Positions 8,866 through 17,463 of a stretch of 64,000 bases of DNA are shown piece after piece. Numbering within the stretch: position 1 is the first letter of the stretch; every line of letters starts with the position of its first letter. Under the pieces are notes generated by a model that saw only the letters and a program-made list of their open reading frames with translations, ran no database searches and was not told where the DNA came from. A program made the position numbers and the translations under genes. Origin of the DNA: Hyphomicrobium_A sp963776675 (GTDB taxonomy: Bacteria > Pseudomonadota > Alphaproteobacteria > Rhizobiales > Hyphomicrobiaceae); assembly GCA_963776675.1 (NCBI GenBank), contig CAVZNR010000032.1:1-64000 (forward strand), written 5' to 3'.

Positions 8866-9332
8866 CTAGGCTTGCCACACTATTGGTCCTCTGTGCCGCG
8901 ACCGGGCTTGCGTCTTGCGACGAGAAGCCCGAAGCGAAGTCGGAAAAGCTGCCGCCTACGCTGGAGCACCTGACGGTATCCCTCGTCGACATCGCACCCG
9001 GTGGTGCACAACCGGTGGACATCGAGCCGCCCGAGGCAAAGAAATTCGATGGCAATCCCGAGCAGATCGCGGCCGGGCGCCAGCTCTTTCGTGCCTACAA
9101 CTGCGTCGGCTGCCACTTCAATGGCGGTGGCGGCATGGGCCCGGCGCTAATGGACGACACCTGGATCTACGGATCATCGATGGAGAACATCGCCTCCACC
9201 ATCCGCGAGGGCCGCCCGAACGGCATGCCCACGTTCCGCAGCATGGTGTCGGGCGACCAGGTGTGGCAGCTCGCCGCCTACGTGCGCTCGCTCAGCAATC
9301 TCGCAGAGAAAAACAAGAAGGGGACACCCTAG
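8862..9332 (+). CDS. c-type cytochrome (XoxG-like), predicted lipoprotein
   Basis: 156-aa class I cytochrome c. The N-terminus is a lipoprotein signal with LASC lipobox, so the mature protein is probably membrane anchored. The heme site is NCVGCHFNG, and the distal Met is likely in NGMPTFRSM. The C-terminal helix VWQLAAYVRSLS is typical of class I cytochromes. The ATGA overlap with xoxJ and co-direction with xoxF suggest it is the electron acceptor of the dehydrogenase, passing electrons toward the terminal oxidase encoded next door. Assignment as XoxG is by context. Confidence 0.85.
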   Translation: MTRLATLLVLCAATGLASCDEKPEAKSEKLPPTLEHLTVSLVDIAPGGAQPVDIEPPEAKKFDGNPEQIAAGRQLFRAYNCVGCHFNGGGGMGPALMDDTWIYGSSMENIASTIREGRPNGMPTFRSMVSGDQVWQLAAYVRSLSNLAEKNKKGTP

Positions 9333-9335
9333 CGC

Positions 9336-10157
9336 ATGAGCAAAGCAGGCTACATTCCCTATTGCGGTACTCCGCCGATCCCCGGGGCCACGACGTGGAA
9401 CCTGGATCCCATTCTGCTGGTGGCACTGTTGGCCGGTGCACTCGCCTACGCCGTCGGCTACCGTCGCCAATCCGGCCCGGATCTCAACCGCTCGCATGCC
9501 GTGCTGTTCGCCACTGGGTGGGCAATCCTTACGCTCGCGTTGATATCCCCATTGTGCAACCTAAGCGTGGCACTGTTCTCGGCGCGCGTCGGCCAACACA
9601 TGATCATCGCACTCATCGCCGCGCCGCTGATTGTGGCGGGGGGCGCCGACCGCATGTTGCAGCGTGCAGTCCTCGGTCGCGACACCGCGCCGCGGCGGAC
9701 GGAGCTCGTCATCGCGACACTCGCCTTTGCGGCGGCCGTCTGGTTCTGGCACATGCCTGGACCCTATGATGCGACCTTCCGCAGCGATGTCGTCTACTGG
9801 ACGATGCACATAACAATGTTCGCGGCGGCCTTTGCGGTGTGGCGCGTGATCTTGCGCAGCGAGCCGGGCCCGATGCTGCTGGCCAGCGTGGCCACCGGAA
9901 TTCAGATGTTCGGCATCGGTGCCATCATTGCGCTCGCACCGACCGACCTGTTCCCCGTGCACGCAACGACGACGTGGCCATGGGGCCTCACGCCCGTGCA
10001 GGACCAAAGCCTCGGGGGCCTCATTATGTGGGTGCCGGGCGGGATCATTCTGACGATCGAAATTCTGATCGCCCTTGGCCGGTATCTGCACCGGCTCGAC
10101 CGCGAGGATAGCGTTGGTGCAAGACCGGCGCGCGTCTACTCGAGCGTCTCCAAGTAA
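9336..10157 (+). CDS. cytochrome c oxidase assembly factor, CtaG (caa3) family
   Basis: 273-aa polytopic membrane protein of the caa3-type CtaG family (distinct from Cox11). It starts 3 nt after the cytochrome gene. Family features are the early YCGTPPIPG segment, LISPLCNLSVALFSARVGQHM, a helix-borne VWFWHMPGPYDATF motif and a C-terminal GLIMWVPGG segment. It is thought to help copper insertion or assembly of caa3 oxidases. Its 3' end overlaps by 22 nt the convergent cytochrome gene of the oxidase operon, so the xox transcript and the oxidase operon meet here. Confidence 0.88.
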   Translation: MSKAGYIPYCGTPPIPGATTWNLDPILLVALLAGALAYAVGYRRQSGPDLNRSHAVLFATGWAILTLALISPLCNLSVALFSARVGQHMIIALIAAPLIVAGGADRMLQRAVLGRDTAPRRTELVIATLAFAAAVWFWHMPGPYDATFRSDVVYWTMHITMFAAAFAVWRVILRSEPGPMLLASVATGIQMFGIGAIIALAPTDLFPVHATTTWPWGLTPVQDQSLGGLIMWVPGGIILTIEILIALGRYLHRLDREDSVGARPARVYSSVSK

Positions 10158-10489
10158 GCTGTAATCGCCGTCGCCTGTTTGGGACTGAGGCCCATGTCCG
10201 GCATGGCGTTGCCGGGGGCGACCTCCTGAGGATTGCGCAGCCAGCGCTCCATGTTTCCGGGTGTGTTGTGCAGCATTCCGGCGATATAGATGCGCCGGGC
10301 CATATGATCGAGCGGCGGCCCCACGCGCCCGTCGGCGCCGGAGATGCCGGGAATGCTGTGGCAAGATCCGCAGCCCTTCTGAACAATCAGTTGGGCGCCT
10401 TGGTTCGCTTGCGACTCTCCGCTGCGCCCATCACAGCCCGCCATGGCAACGCACATCATGAGGGCAACAAGGCGTAAGTTTATTGGCAT
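10136..10489 (-). CDS. cytochrome c lipoprotein of the oxidase operon
   Basis: 117-aa class I cytochrome c. The lipobox VAMAGC is near residue 19 and the heme motif is GCGSCHSIPG. The conserved C-terminal segment has Met in NAMPDMGLSP and the helix ITAYLETLE. It is the last gene of the minus-strand caa3-like oxidase operon and overlaps the preceding membrane-protein gene by 10 nt. It likely feeds electrons to the oxidase. Confidence 0.85.
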   Translation of the reverse strand: MPINLRLVALMMCVAMAGCDGRSGESQANQGAQLIVQKGCGSCHSIPGISGADGRVGPPLDHMARRIYIAGMLHNTPGNMERWLRNPQEVAPGNAMPDMGLSPKQATAITAYLETLE

Positions 10490-10923
10490 AGTGGCACCAT
10501 GAGCAGAGCGAGCGTGTCGAAGAACGTAGCCAAGAGGAAGCCTCCACTGAGCACGGCACCGACGATGGCAAGAAAGCGGGTGCGTCCTTCGCCGATCTCG
10601 AGCAGATGCTCGTGGGTTCCCTGCACCTCTGCGTGAGTCGCGCGCCAGTTAGCATAAGAGATCCAGGTTGCGAGTGCGGCGATCATCATCGCCGCCGCAC
10701 CGTCGGCGAGCATCGTGAGATGAAGCCCGATCAGAGCTCCCTCGGAAAACCCTGGCGTGCCCGGAGAGCAGGCTTCGCTTGCCAAGGCGTAATTGACATA
10801 GAGATGCGCCGCCCAAGCCAGGGCACCGCCTGTCAATCCGAAGGCCATCCCCCAAGCCCCGACATGGTGGCGGTGGGGTGCCGGATGGTTCTGCGTTGCT
10901 CCTGGATGTGTCGATGCCGCCAT
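10480..10923 (-). CDS. membrane protein of the caa3-like oxidase operon, unknown
   Basis: 147-aa protein with a His-rich N-terminus (HPAPHRHHVGAWG) and about three transmembrane helices (residues ~25-48, ~62-88 and ~118-142). It sits between subunit III and the terminal cytochrome c, with a 3-nt gap to the former and an overlap with the latter, so it is surely part of the operon. I do not recognise a named family. The position suggests a small oxidase subunit or assembly protein, and the His-rich N-terminus could bind copper or heme. Confidence 0.75.
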   Translation of the reverse strand: MAASTHPGATQNHPAPHRHHVGAWGMAFGLTGGALAWAAHLYVNYALASEACSPGTPGFSEGALIGLHLTMLADGAAAMMIAALATWISYANWRATHAEVQGTHEHLLEIGEGRTRFLAIVGAVLSGGFLLATFFDTLALLMVPLCQ

Positions 10924-10926
10924 TGC

Positions 10927-11547
10927 CTACCTCACGAGCGGAACCAGGTAAAACGTCGTGAATACGGCCAGCCACACCACATCGACAAAGTGCCAGTAAA
11001 GCGCCCCGATCGACACCGGCTCGTGCCGTTCGCGGCTGTAATGGCCACGGAAGCCCCAAAAGCCCAGCGCGGCCAGAACTAGGAGCCCAACGACCACGTG
11101 CGCCATGTGGAAGCCGGTGATGGTGAAATAGAACGATCCGTACAGATGCGTGTCGAGCGAGAACGTCTTGTTGCTCCATTCCTTGAGCTGTACCGCGACG
11201 AACACGACTCCGAGCAAGAATGCCCCAGCAAACCCGAACAACATCTGCAGCCGCTGATTTTTCCGGATGCCGCGCTCGCCGACCCAGACCGCAACGCTGC
11301 TCGCCAGTAGGACGAAAGTGTTGGGCAGCGCGAGCGTCAGTGCAGGTGCACCTTCGGGAGGCCAGGGGCCGCTCGCCTGCAGCAACGAGTAGTAGTAGCT
11401 GAACAGGAGATAGGCGAACAACGCGCCCTCGGTGGCGATCAGCCACCACATCCCGAACCAGCCGGAGCGGATATGGCCGTCGCGAATGCGGATTGCTGGC
11501 GCGGGAACGAGCGCGCGCCCAGGTGCGGTGTCGGCTGCGTTAGCCAT
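10927..11547 (-). CDS. ctaE: cytochrome c oxidase subunit III
   Basis: 206-aa heme-copper oxidase subunit III with five hydrophobic helices, the short form. Typical motifs are GMWWLIATEGALFAYLLFSY and TITGFHMAHVVVGL, ending in YWHFVDVVWLAVF. The ATG at 11547 is used: it overlaps the end of the subunit I gene by 8 nt, and the upstream frame extension is Arg-rich and non-homologous. Confidence 0.92.
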   Translation of the reverse strand: MANAADTAPGRALVPAPAIRIRDGHIRSGWFGMWWLIATEGALFAYLLFSYYYSLLQASGPWPPEGAPALTLALPNTFVLLASSVAVWVGERGIRKNQRLQMLFGFAGAFLLGVVFVAVQLKEWSNKTFSLDTHLYGSFYFTITGFHMAHVVVGLLVLAALGFWGFRGHYSRERHEPVSIGALYWHFVDVVWLAVFTTFYLVPLVR

Positions 11548-13501
11548 GGTCAGCCTCCGGCGTGATGTGGAGCAGACGTTCCGCCGCCGGCTGCGGCCAT
11601 AGCCAGAGCACGAGGTCGATCGCAATTGCGATCAACGCCGCAGCCACGATGAGCCAGGACTTGGCCAGCATCCCGACGAACAGGACGGCCAGCGCGAGCG
11701 CCAGGATGATGGGAAGGTAGCTATCGCCCGGCATCTTGAGGATCGCCTCGGGCTGGGCGTCGAGCATGGTCGTGCCGATCGTCTTGCGCCCGTGCGTCAA
11801 TGCCGGCCCGTGGTCGAGCACCGAGCGGGCCCGCGTCTCCGCCAGCGCATTTTCCCAAAGCGGATGGCGACTGGCGACCGTCGGGATGACGACGAAATTG
11901 TAGGCCGGGGGCGGGGAGGGGATCGCCCACTCCAGGGTCGGCGCGCCCCACGGGTTTGCGCCGGCCTTCGCGCCGTGCCGCCGGCTGATCCACATGTTGA
12001 CGAATACCAGCAGCACGCCCGCGCCGAACAGGAAAGACCCAAGCGTCGTGATGAGGTTGAGGTTGTTCCACCCGAACTCCGCCGGATAAGTATAGATCCG
12101 CCTCGGCATACCCAGCAGTCCGGTGAGATGCATGGGCAGGAAGGCCACGTTGAACCCGATGAACATCACCCAGAAGTTCCAGCGTCCCAGCCGCTCATCG
12201 AGCATGCGGCCAGTGAACTTTGGGAACCAGTAGTAGAGCGCGCCCACGACGGGGAAAACATTGATGCCGATGAGGACGTAGTGGATGTGTGCCACGACGA
12301 AGTAGGTGTCGGTGAGCTGCCAATCGACCGGCACGGACGCCGTCATGAAGCCCGATACCCCGCCAATCACGAACAATACGATCATGCCGGCGAAGTAGAG
12401 GAAGGCCGTCGTGAACACCGGCCGTCCGGACCAGATCGTCGCGATCCACGAGAAGACGGCGACAGCGCTGGGGACGGCAATGAAGATCGATGCGCCGCTG
12501 AAGAACGCGAGCGACATGTTCGACAGGCCGGTTGCAAACATGTGATGGATCCACACGCCAAAACCCAGCGTCATGGTTGCCACCGTTGCCAGGGCCACGA
12601 GCGAGTAGCCCACCAGCGGGCGGCGGCAAAAGGTGGGAAGCGCGTCCGACACCATGCCCATCGCAGGTAGAACGATCGCATAGACCCAGGGATGCCCGAA
12701 CATCCAGAACAGATGCTGCCACAGCAGCGGCTGCCCGCCGGCGCTCACATCGAAGAAGTGTGTGCCCAGATTGCGATCGGCCCAAAGCAGGAAGAAGGCC
12801 AGACTCACGCAGGGGACGACGAGGATATTGGCGACTGAAACCGTCAACGTGCCCCATACCAGGATCGGCACGCGGTTGATGGACATGCCGGGCGCGCGGG
12901 TGCGCAGGAACGTAACGACGAAGTTCACTGCACCGGCGGTGGTCGAGATGCCGAGGAAGATCAGGCCGAGCGTATAGAAGTCAATGTTGTGACCTGGATT
13001 AAACTCGCTGTTGGCGTACGGCACGTAGCCGAACCAGCCGTCGTTTGGCACCGCGCCCACCAGAAAGCTCGCGTAGATGAAAATACCTGCCAGCAGGAAG
13101 ATCCAGTACGACAGCGCATTGACACGCGGGAATGCCATGTCGCGCGAGCCGAACAGCAGCGGCCAAAGGTAGTTTGAGAAGCCGGACAGCACGGGGCCGG
13201 CGTAGAGGAAGATCATCGAGATGCCGTGCATCGTGAACAGCTCGTTGTACTGCTCCGGCGTCAGCAGGCTCAAATCGGGGCCCGCAAGCTGCAGACGCAT
13301 GATGCCTGCTTCGATGCCTCCCAACAGCAGGAATACGAACGCCGTCGCGATGTAGCGAATCCCGATCTTCTTATGGTCGACGGTTCCGAGAAAGCCGGCG
13401 ATGCCGGGAGGATCCTCCCAGATCTCCGTCAGACGACGGGCAAGATCGGGCGTGGCGGGCACCGGCAGTGCGAGGCGGTGGGTCTTTGTCTTGGTGGTCA
13501 T
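11540..13501 (-). CDS. ctaD: cytochrome c oxidase subunit I, with atypical proton-channel residues
   Basis: 653-aa catalytic subunit. Heme a, heme a3 and CuB ligands are present: His92 in TMHGISM, His270 and Tyr274 in FGHPWVYA, His319-His320 in VWIHHMF, His405/His407 in VVAHIHYV, plus GMPRRIYTYP. The usual D-channel Glu of GHPEVY is Trp272. The usual K-channel Lys of TGIKVFSW is Ala348 (SAVAVFSW). Asp121 in RDMAFPR, the D-channel entrance, is kept. Two extra C-terminal helices follow, as in some caa3 oxidases. Start is ATG 13501, 5 nt after the subunit II stop. It reduces O2 to water with cytochrome c electrons; proton pumping is doubtful or uses other residues. Confidence 0.93.
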   Translation of the reverse strand: MTTKTKTHRLALPVPATPDLARRLTEIWEDPPGIAGFLGTVDHKKIGIRYIATAFVFLLLGGIEAGIMRLQLAGPDLSLLTPEQYNELFTMHGISMIFLYAGPVLSGFSNYLWPLLFGSRDMAFPRVNALSYWIFLLAGIFIYASFLVGAVPNDGWFGYVPYANSEFNPGHNIDFYTLGLIFLGISTTAGAVNFVVTFLRTRAPGMSINRVPILVWGTLTVSVANILVVPCVSLAFFLLWADRNLGTHFFDVSAGGQPLLWQHLFWMFGHPWVYAIVLPAMGMVSDALPTFCRRPLVGYSLVALATVATMTLGFGVWIHHMFATGLSNMSLAFFSGASIFIAVPSAVAVFSWIATIWSGRPVFTTAFLYFAGMIVLFVIGGVSGFMTASVPVDWQLTDTYFVVAHIHYVLIGINVFPVVGALYYWFPKFTGRMLDERLGRWNFWVMFIGFNVAFLPMHLTGLLGMPRRIYTYPAEFGWNNLNLITTLGSFLFGAGVLLVFVNMWISRRHGAKAGANPWGAPTLEWAIPSPPPAYNFVVIPTVASRHPLWENALAETRARSVLDHGPALTHGRKTIGTTMLDAQPEAILKMPGDSYLPIILALALAVLFVGMLAKSWLIVAAALIAIAIDLVLWLWPQPAAERLLHITPEADHG

Positions 13502-13506
13502 CGGTC

Positions 13507-14472
13507 CTAGCTCAACGTTCCAAGAAAGACACGCAACGCCTGCAGATCCGGCCCCGAGAGGGGGACGGACGGCATTTGCGTACCGGGCTTGATGTGTTGC
13601 GGATCGGCGATCCAGGCGGAGAGATACGCGGGCGTATTGGGCAGGGTGCCGGCGGCTATGGTCTTCCTCGTCATGAGATGGGTGAGATCCGGGCCCAAAG
13701 CGCCTCCGGCGAGCGTGCCGCGAACCCTGTGGCAACCGCCGCAGCGCGCTTCGAAGATTTGCTCGCCCGTCGCCGCTTGGCTATCCCCAGCGGACGGCAC
13801 GCTGGTAAGTTGGTTTGCGACCCATTTCCGGTACGCTTCGGGTTGGTCGGCGATGACGCGCAGCCCCATGTGCGCGTGTTGCCTCCCGCAGTACTCGGTG
13901 CATTGCCCCACATACGTTCCGGTTGTGTCGGCTTCCAGCCAGGTCCGGTTCGTCTGCCCGGGGATGGCATCCGTCTTACCGCTCAGCGCGGGAACCCAGA
14001 AGGAGTGAATGACGTCGGCGCTTTTCAATAGAACGAGCACCGGCTCGCCCACGGGAATGTGGAGCTCGTTCGCGGTCGTGAAGATGTGCGAGGGTTGATC
14101 GCTGAGGTAGCGTGCCTCCCACCACCATTGGTGGCCGGTGACCTCGATCGTATGCTCGGCATGAGGCGGTGTCGGTCCGATAGCCGCCAGCGTGTACATG
14201 GTCCACACGGCTGATCCCAACAGCACGACTGTGGAGACAGTCACTCCGACGTAAATCCACTCCAGCCCGCCGCTTCCACGGCGCACCGGCGGCAGGGATG
14301 CGCTTTCCGGCGGGACGGCGGGCCGCTGTCTCGCTATAGCCCTCAACACCAGAAACGTTATGACGACAATCACAACGACGGAAATGGCTGCCAAGCCCCA
14401 CGTCAGCCACAGAACGGGGTACGCGCGTAAACCGGCACCTGTCAGATAGTTAAGCGGTGCACCATCCATCAT
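13507..14472 (-). CDS. ctaC: cytochrome c oxidase subunit II with fused cytochrome c (caa3 type)
   Basis: 321-aa subunit II. It has two N-terminal membrane helices, then a cupredoxin domain with GHQWWWEARY, SADVIHSFWVPAL and the CuA site GQCTEYCGRQHAHM. A C-terminal class I cytochrome c follows, with heme motif RCGGCHRVRG and distal Met near QMPSVPL. The fused cytochrome makes this a caa3-like enzyme. It is first in a minus-strand operon: subunit II, I, III, membrane protein, cytochrome c. Two adjacent ATG codons (14472 and 14469) are possible starts. Confidence 0.92.
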   Translation of the reverse strand: MMDGAPLNYLTGAGLRAYPVLWLTWGLAAISVVVIVVITFLVLRAIARQRPAVPPESASLPPVRRGSGGLEWIYVGVTVSTVVLLGSAVWTMYTLAAIGPTPPHAEHTIEVTGHQWWWEARYLSDQPSHIFTTANELHIPVGEPVLVLLKSADVIHSFWVPALSGKTDAIPGQTNRTWLEADTTGTYVGQCTEYCGRQHAHMGLRVIADQPEAYRKWVANQLTSVPSAGDSQAATGEQIFEARCGGCHRVRGTLAGGALGPDLTHLMTRKTIAAGTLPNTPAYLSAWIADPQHIKPGTQMPSVPLSGPDLQALRVFLGTLS

Positions 14473-14654
14473 CGGGCAAACACTTCGATTGCGTGGGGCT
14501 ATGCGGAAGAACGCCCCAGAAATGCCGGGAGTTCCAATATTTTTGCGGTTTCTCGGAGATGCCCGGAACCATTTTCCGACAACAGCATTGCGCCTGCGTG
14601 CCCGCCGGTTTGCCCTTTACAATGATGCAGCTCGGGGGCCTCGGAGGAGCGGGG

Positions 14655-14807
14655 ATGATCCGCAAACTAAAATCAGGCGAGTACCGAATTTATTCCCGCA
14701 AGGTCGATCCGAAGTCGGGCAAGCGACGCAACCTCGGCACGTTCCCGTCACGTGCCGCCGCCGAGAAGCACGAGCGCGAGATCCAATACTTTAAGCGCCA
14801 CAAGTGA
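14655..14807 (+). CDS. small basic conserved hypothetical protein (50 aa)
   Basis: 50-aa basic protein starting MIRKLKSGEYRIYSRK and containing KRRNLGTF, AAAEKHEREIQYFKRH. Small proteins of this pattern are common in Hyphomicrobiales; their function is unknown. The ATG at 14655 follows a strong GGAGGAGCGGGG site, which decides the start although the frame is open to 14457. The basic character suggests nucleic-acid binding, which is only inference. Confidence 0.75.
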   Translation: MIRKLKSGEYRIYSRKVDPKSGKRRNLGTFPSRAAAEKHEREIQYFKRHK

Positions 14808-14821
14808 GCGCCGCCGTGCCG

Positions 14822-14986
14822 CTAAGGGCGTCGCGGATGCTCAGGCGTGGGCCCCGGTGGATCGACGCGCGGCCCCGGATGCTCAGGCGGGGGCCGTACC
14901 GGCTCGCGCGTGGGGTTGGGACGCGTCGGATCCGGCAGGTGGGGATCGGGATCGCTCGGCCTGGTGCGTGGTGGGTCGCCTGGCAT
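14822..14986 (-). CDS. proline-rich small protein (54 aa)
   Basis: 54-aa ORF found by direct translation. It starts MPGDPPRTRPSDPDP, contains repeated PEHPGPR / PEHPRRP units and ends at TAG 14822-14824. About 40 percent of residues are Pro. A perfect GGAGG lies 6 nt before the ATG at 14986, which supports real translation. It is convergent with the 50-aa gene 14655-14807. The likely state is a disordered cytoplasmic peptide. Function unknown. Confidence 0.6.
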   Translation of the reverse strand: MPGDPPRTRPSDPDPHLPDPTRPNPTREPVRPPPEHPGPRVDPPGPTPEHPRRP

Positions 14987-15136
14987 TAAAAACCTCCGTT
15001 CCGGTCTTCCAGTAAACTATTGGGCTCATTGTCTGTTCCAGGGTGCCGCCGGGCCGGAACCGAATGCCTGGCGGGCCGTTCGCCCTTACAGAGGCCCGCC
15101 GTGGCCGACACCCTCGCAGATATCGGGAGCATCGAA

Positions 15137-15709
15137 ATGGGCATATCAAAAGATCTGACGGGCAAGCGCATTGCCATTCTCGCCACCGACGGGTTCGAGC
15201 AAAGCGAGCTGCTGGAGCCATTGAACAGGCTGCGTGCCAACGGCGCCATCGTCGATGTGGTCTCGCCGCAGGAAAACGAAATTCGCGGGTGGAATAAACG
15301 CGACTGGGGTCAGGCCGTCGCAGTCGACCGCAAGCTCAGCGAGGCCGACCCCGCAGAGTACGATAGTCTGGTGCTACCGGGTGGCCAGATGAATCCGGAT
15401 CTGTTGCGCGTCAATGAAGAGGCGCTGGCCTTCATCAAGGCCTTCTACCAAGCAAAGAAGCCGATAGCCGCCATCTGCCATGCGCCATGGCTTTTGATCG
15501 AGGCGGGTATGGTCGACGGCCTGAAGGCAACGTCCTACAAATCGATCAAGACCGATATGATCAACGCCGGTGCCACGTGGCGCGACGAGGAGGTCGTCGT
15601 TGACCAGGGCATCATCACCAGCCGTAACCCCGGAGATCTCGACGCCTTCTGCGCCAAGATAGCCGAGGAGACGATGGAAGGCCGTCACGTCAAGCGTCGC
15701 GTCGCCTAG
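15137..15709 (+). CDS. DJ-1/PfpI family protein (type 1 glutamine amidotransferase-like)
   Basis: 190-aa protein of the DJ-1/PfpI superfamily, close to the YhbO/PfpI group linked to protease or deglycase activity and stress survival. The nucleophile elbow is AAICHAPWLL, with Cys followed by His. The N-terminal strand is KRIAILATDGFEQSEL, with the conserved Glu in GFEQSE, and the end is LVDQ/ITSRNPGDLDAF-like. The ATG at 15137 gives the family N-terminus. It is 12 nt upstream of an ExoD-like gene. Confidence 0.9.
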   Translation: MGISKDLTGKRIAILATDGFEQSELLEPLNRLRANGAIVDVVSPQENEIRGWNKRDWGQAVAVDRKLSEADPAEYDSLVLPGGQMNPDLLRVNEEALAFIKAFYQAKKPIAAICHAPWLLIEAGMVDGLKATSYKSIKTDMINAGATWRDEEVVVDQGIITSRNPGDLDAFCAKIAEETMEGRHVKRRVA

Positions 15710-15721
15710 GATCACCCCCAC

Positions 15722-16327
15722 ATGAGCCAGGATGACGTGCTCAAAGGTGTCTTGGATGGCGTGCAGGAGGGGACCGACGGGAACGCTCGCGTCTCCGTTG
15801 GCGACGTCGTGGCGTCGCTCGACGACCGGGGCTTCGGCGCACTCTGCACCGTCATCGGCATCCTCGCTTCGTTGCCGGTCGTCGGCGGCGTGCCCGGCGT
15901 CTCGGTGTTGTGCGCGGCGCTGATCCTGCTGATTGCCGGACAGCACGTTGCGGGCCGCGATAGCCTATGGATTCCGAAGTTCCTCAGCCGGCGCTCGATC
16001 GAACACGAGACGTTGGACACCAGCCTAGAAAAAATGCGGCCCTATGTGCGCCGGCTCGATGGGCTGATCAAACCGCGACTGGACGCGGTTGTCGGCGGCA
16101 GGACGGAGCGTCGGCTCATCGCCTTGGCGATGTGCGTACTGGCCTTGACGATGCTGCCGCTGGCGCTGATCCCATGGGGCGTGTTTCCGCCGGCCTTGGC
16201 GATCACCGCCTTCGGGATCGGACTGACGGCCCGCGACGGGCTCTTCGCGCTCGCGGGCTACGCCCTGACGGCACTGACCGTCTACGTCCTCTATGCGTTC
16301 TCCGATGCGCTCGCTGGCATGCTCTGA
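15722..16327 (+). CDS. exoD: exopolysaccharide synthesis protein ExoD family
   Basis: 201-aa membrane protein of the ExoD family. An N-terminal cytoplasmic part (SVGDVVASLDDRGFGAL) precedes hydrophobic segments at about 40-75 and 130-200. GILASLPVVGGVPGVSVLCA and WIPKFLSRRSI are family-like. ExoD affects exopolysaccharide production and alkali tolerance in rhizobia, with an unknown mechanism. It is 12 nt after the DJ-1/PfpI gene, so the two are likely co-transcribed. Confidence 0.85.
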   Translation: MSQDDVLKGVLDGVQEGTDGNARVSVGDVVASLDDRGFGALCTVIGILASLPVVGGVPGVSVLCAALILLIAGQHVAGRDSLWIPKFLSRRSIEHETLDTSLEKMRPYVRRLDGLIKPRLDAVVGGRTERRLIALAMCVLALTMLPLALIPWGVFPPALAITAFGIGLTARDGLFALAGYALTALTVYVLYAFSDALAGML

Positions 16328-16572
16328 CCTGAGAGCTGTTTGAGGGCGCCACACCGTTCCTCAGCGGCCGATCTTACGTGCCCCGTCGATGATCGAGGGT
16401 GCCGGCCTATCGGCCCCGGCGTCGGGGCCGGGCAGGGGGCAGATTGGCATCTTCGCCGGCAATAATACAAAATTGTAAGGGTTAAAACGCTGCCGGCATT
16501 CGCCTTGGCGCGGTTCCTGCTTTAAGAGGCTTCCCGAACAAGCCCATAAGACGGCATCCAGGCAAGATCGCT

Positions 16573-17463
16573 ATGCAACCTTCGTCGACCAAAACTGCGC
16601 GCCCAAAAGACGTTCCCGGCAAGGCTCCCGTGGCAGCCAAACCCTTCGAACCCTACTCCGTACTTGCTGGCCCGCTTCGTCATGGAAAAACGTTCCTGGC
16701 GGCGACGCTGCGTCATTGGGGAAAGATCGTCAGCGTCCTGGCAGTGCTGGCGGTCGCCGCTGCCGCGTTCGTCTACTGGCAGTACACCGCACTGCATCCC
16801 TCGACCGACAATGCCTACGTCGAAGCCAACGCCGTCCAGATCTCCGCGGGCCTGTCCGGCGAGGTCGGCGCGGTGGATGTGAAGAGCTTCGACAAGGTCA
16901 AGGCCGGCGACGTCCTGTTGAAAATCAGTGAGCCGCGCTTGGAGGCGCAGCTCAAGGCCGCGGAAGCGGGCCTGCAAGTCGCGCAAGCGAGGAAAGCGAA
17001 CGTCGAGGAGGCGCAGGCCGCGGTCGATCAGGCGCGCGCCGCGCTCGATGCCGCGACCATCAAATCACCTGTCGACGGAGTCGTGGGGAAGGTGAGCGTG
17101 CGCCCCGGCGACGTGGTGAAAGCCGGCGTGCCCCTCTTCCCCATCGTCGACAGCTCGAATTGGTGGGTGGACGCTAACTTCAAGGAGACCGACCTCACGC
17201 GTATTCATCCGGGTCAGACGGCAACCGTCAGCATCGACATGTATCCCGGTCAGGAATTCTCCGGCGTCGTCGAAGCGGTCAGCCCCGTGAGCACGTCCGC
17301 TTTCACGCTGCTCCCTCCGCAAAACGCCAGCGGGAACTGGATCAAGCTGACACAGCGCTTTCCGGTGCGCGTCTCCATTTCGTTGAAGCCCGACGATCCC
17401 GCGATGCGCCTCGGCGCCTCGGCGAACGTCACGATCGACACGACGGACCAGGGAACGAAGTAG
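16573..17463 (+). CDS. HlyD/EmrA-family membrane fusion protein
   Basis: 296-aa periplasmic adaptor of a tripartite multidrug efflux pump. It has a cytoplasmic N-terminus, one membrane helix (~52-72) and the STDNAYVEANAVQISAGLSG signature of EmrA proteins. Next come a biotinyl-lipoyl half, a short coiled-coil hairpin (AAEAGLQVAQARKA...), the second lipoyl half SPVDGVVGKVSVRPGD, and a beta-barrel domain. The hairpin is shorter than in E. coli EmrA. It is followed with a 1-nt overlap by the cognate DHA2 permease gene. Confidence 0.9.
   Translation: MQPSSTKTARPKDVPGKAPVAAKPFEPYSVLAGPLRHGKTFLAATLRHWGKIVSVLAVLAVAAAAFVYWQYTALHPSTDNAYVEANAVQISAGLSGEVGAVDVKSFDKVKAGDVLLKISEPRLEAQLKAAEAGLQVAQARKANVEEAQAAVDQARAALDAATIKSPVDGVVGKVSVRPGDVVKAGVPLFPIVDSSNWWVDANFKETDLTRIHPGQTATVSIDMYPGQEFSGVVEAVSPVSTSAFTLLPPQNASGNWIKLTQRFPVRVSISLKPDDPAMRLGASANVTIDTTDQGTK

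Noticed and set aside
13502..13735. N-terminal extension of cytochrome oxidase subunit I
   Set aside because: The extra 78 residues lie antiparallel to no domain, overlap the subunit II gene, and lack homology; ATG 13501 is normal.
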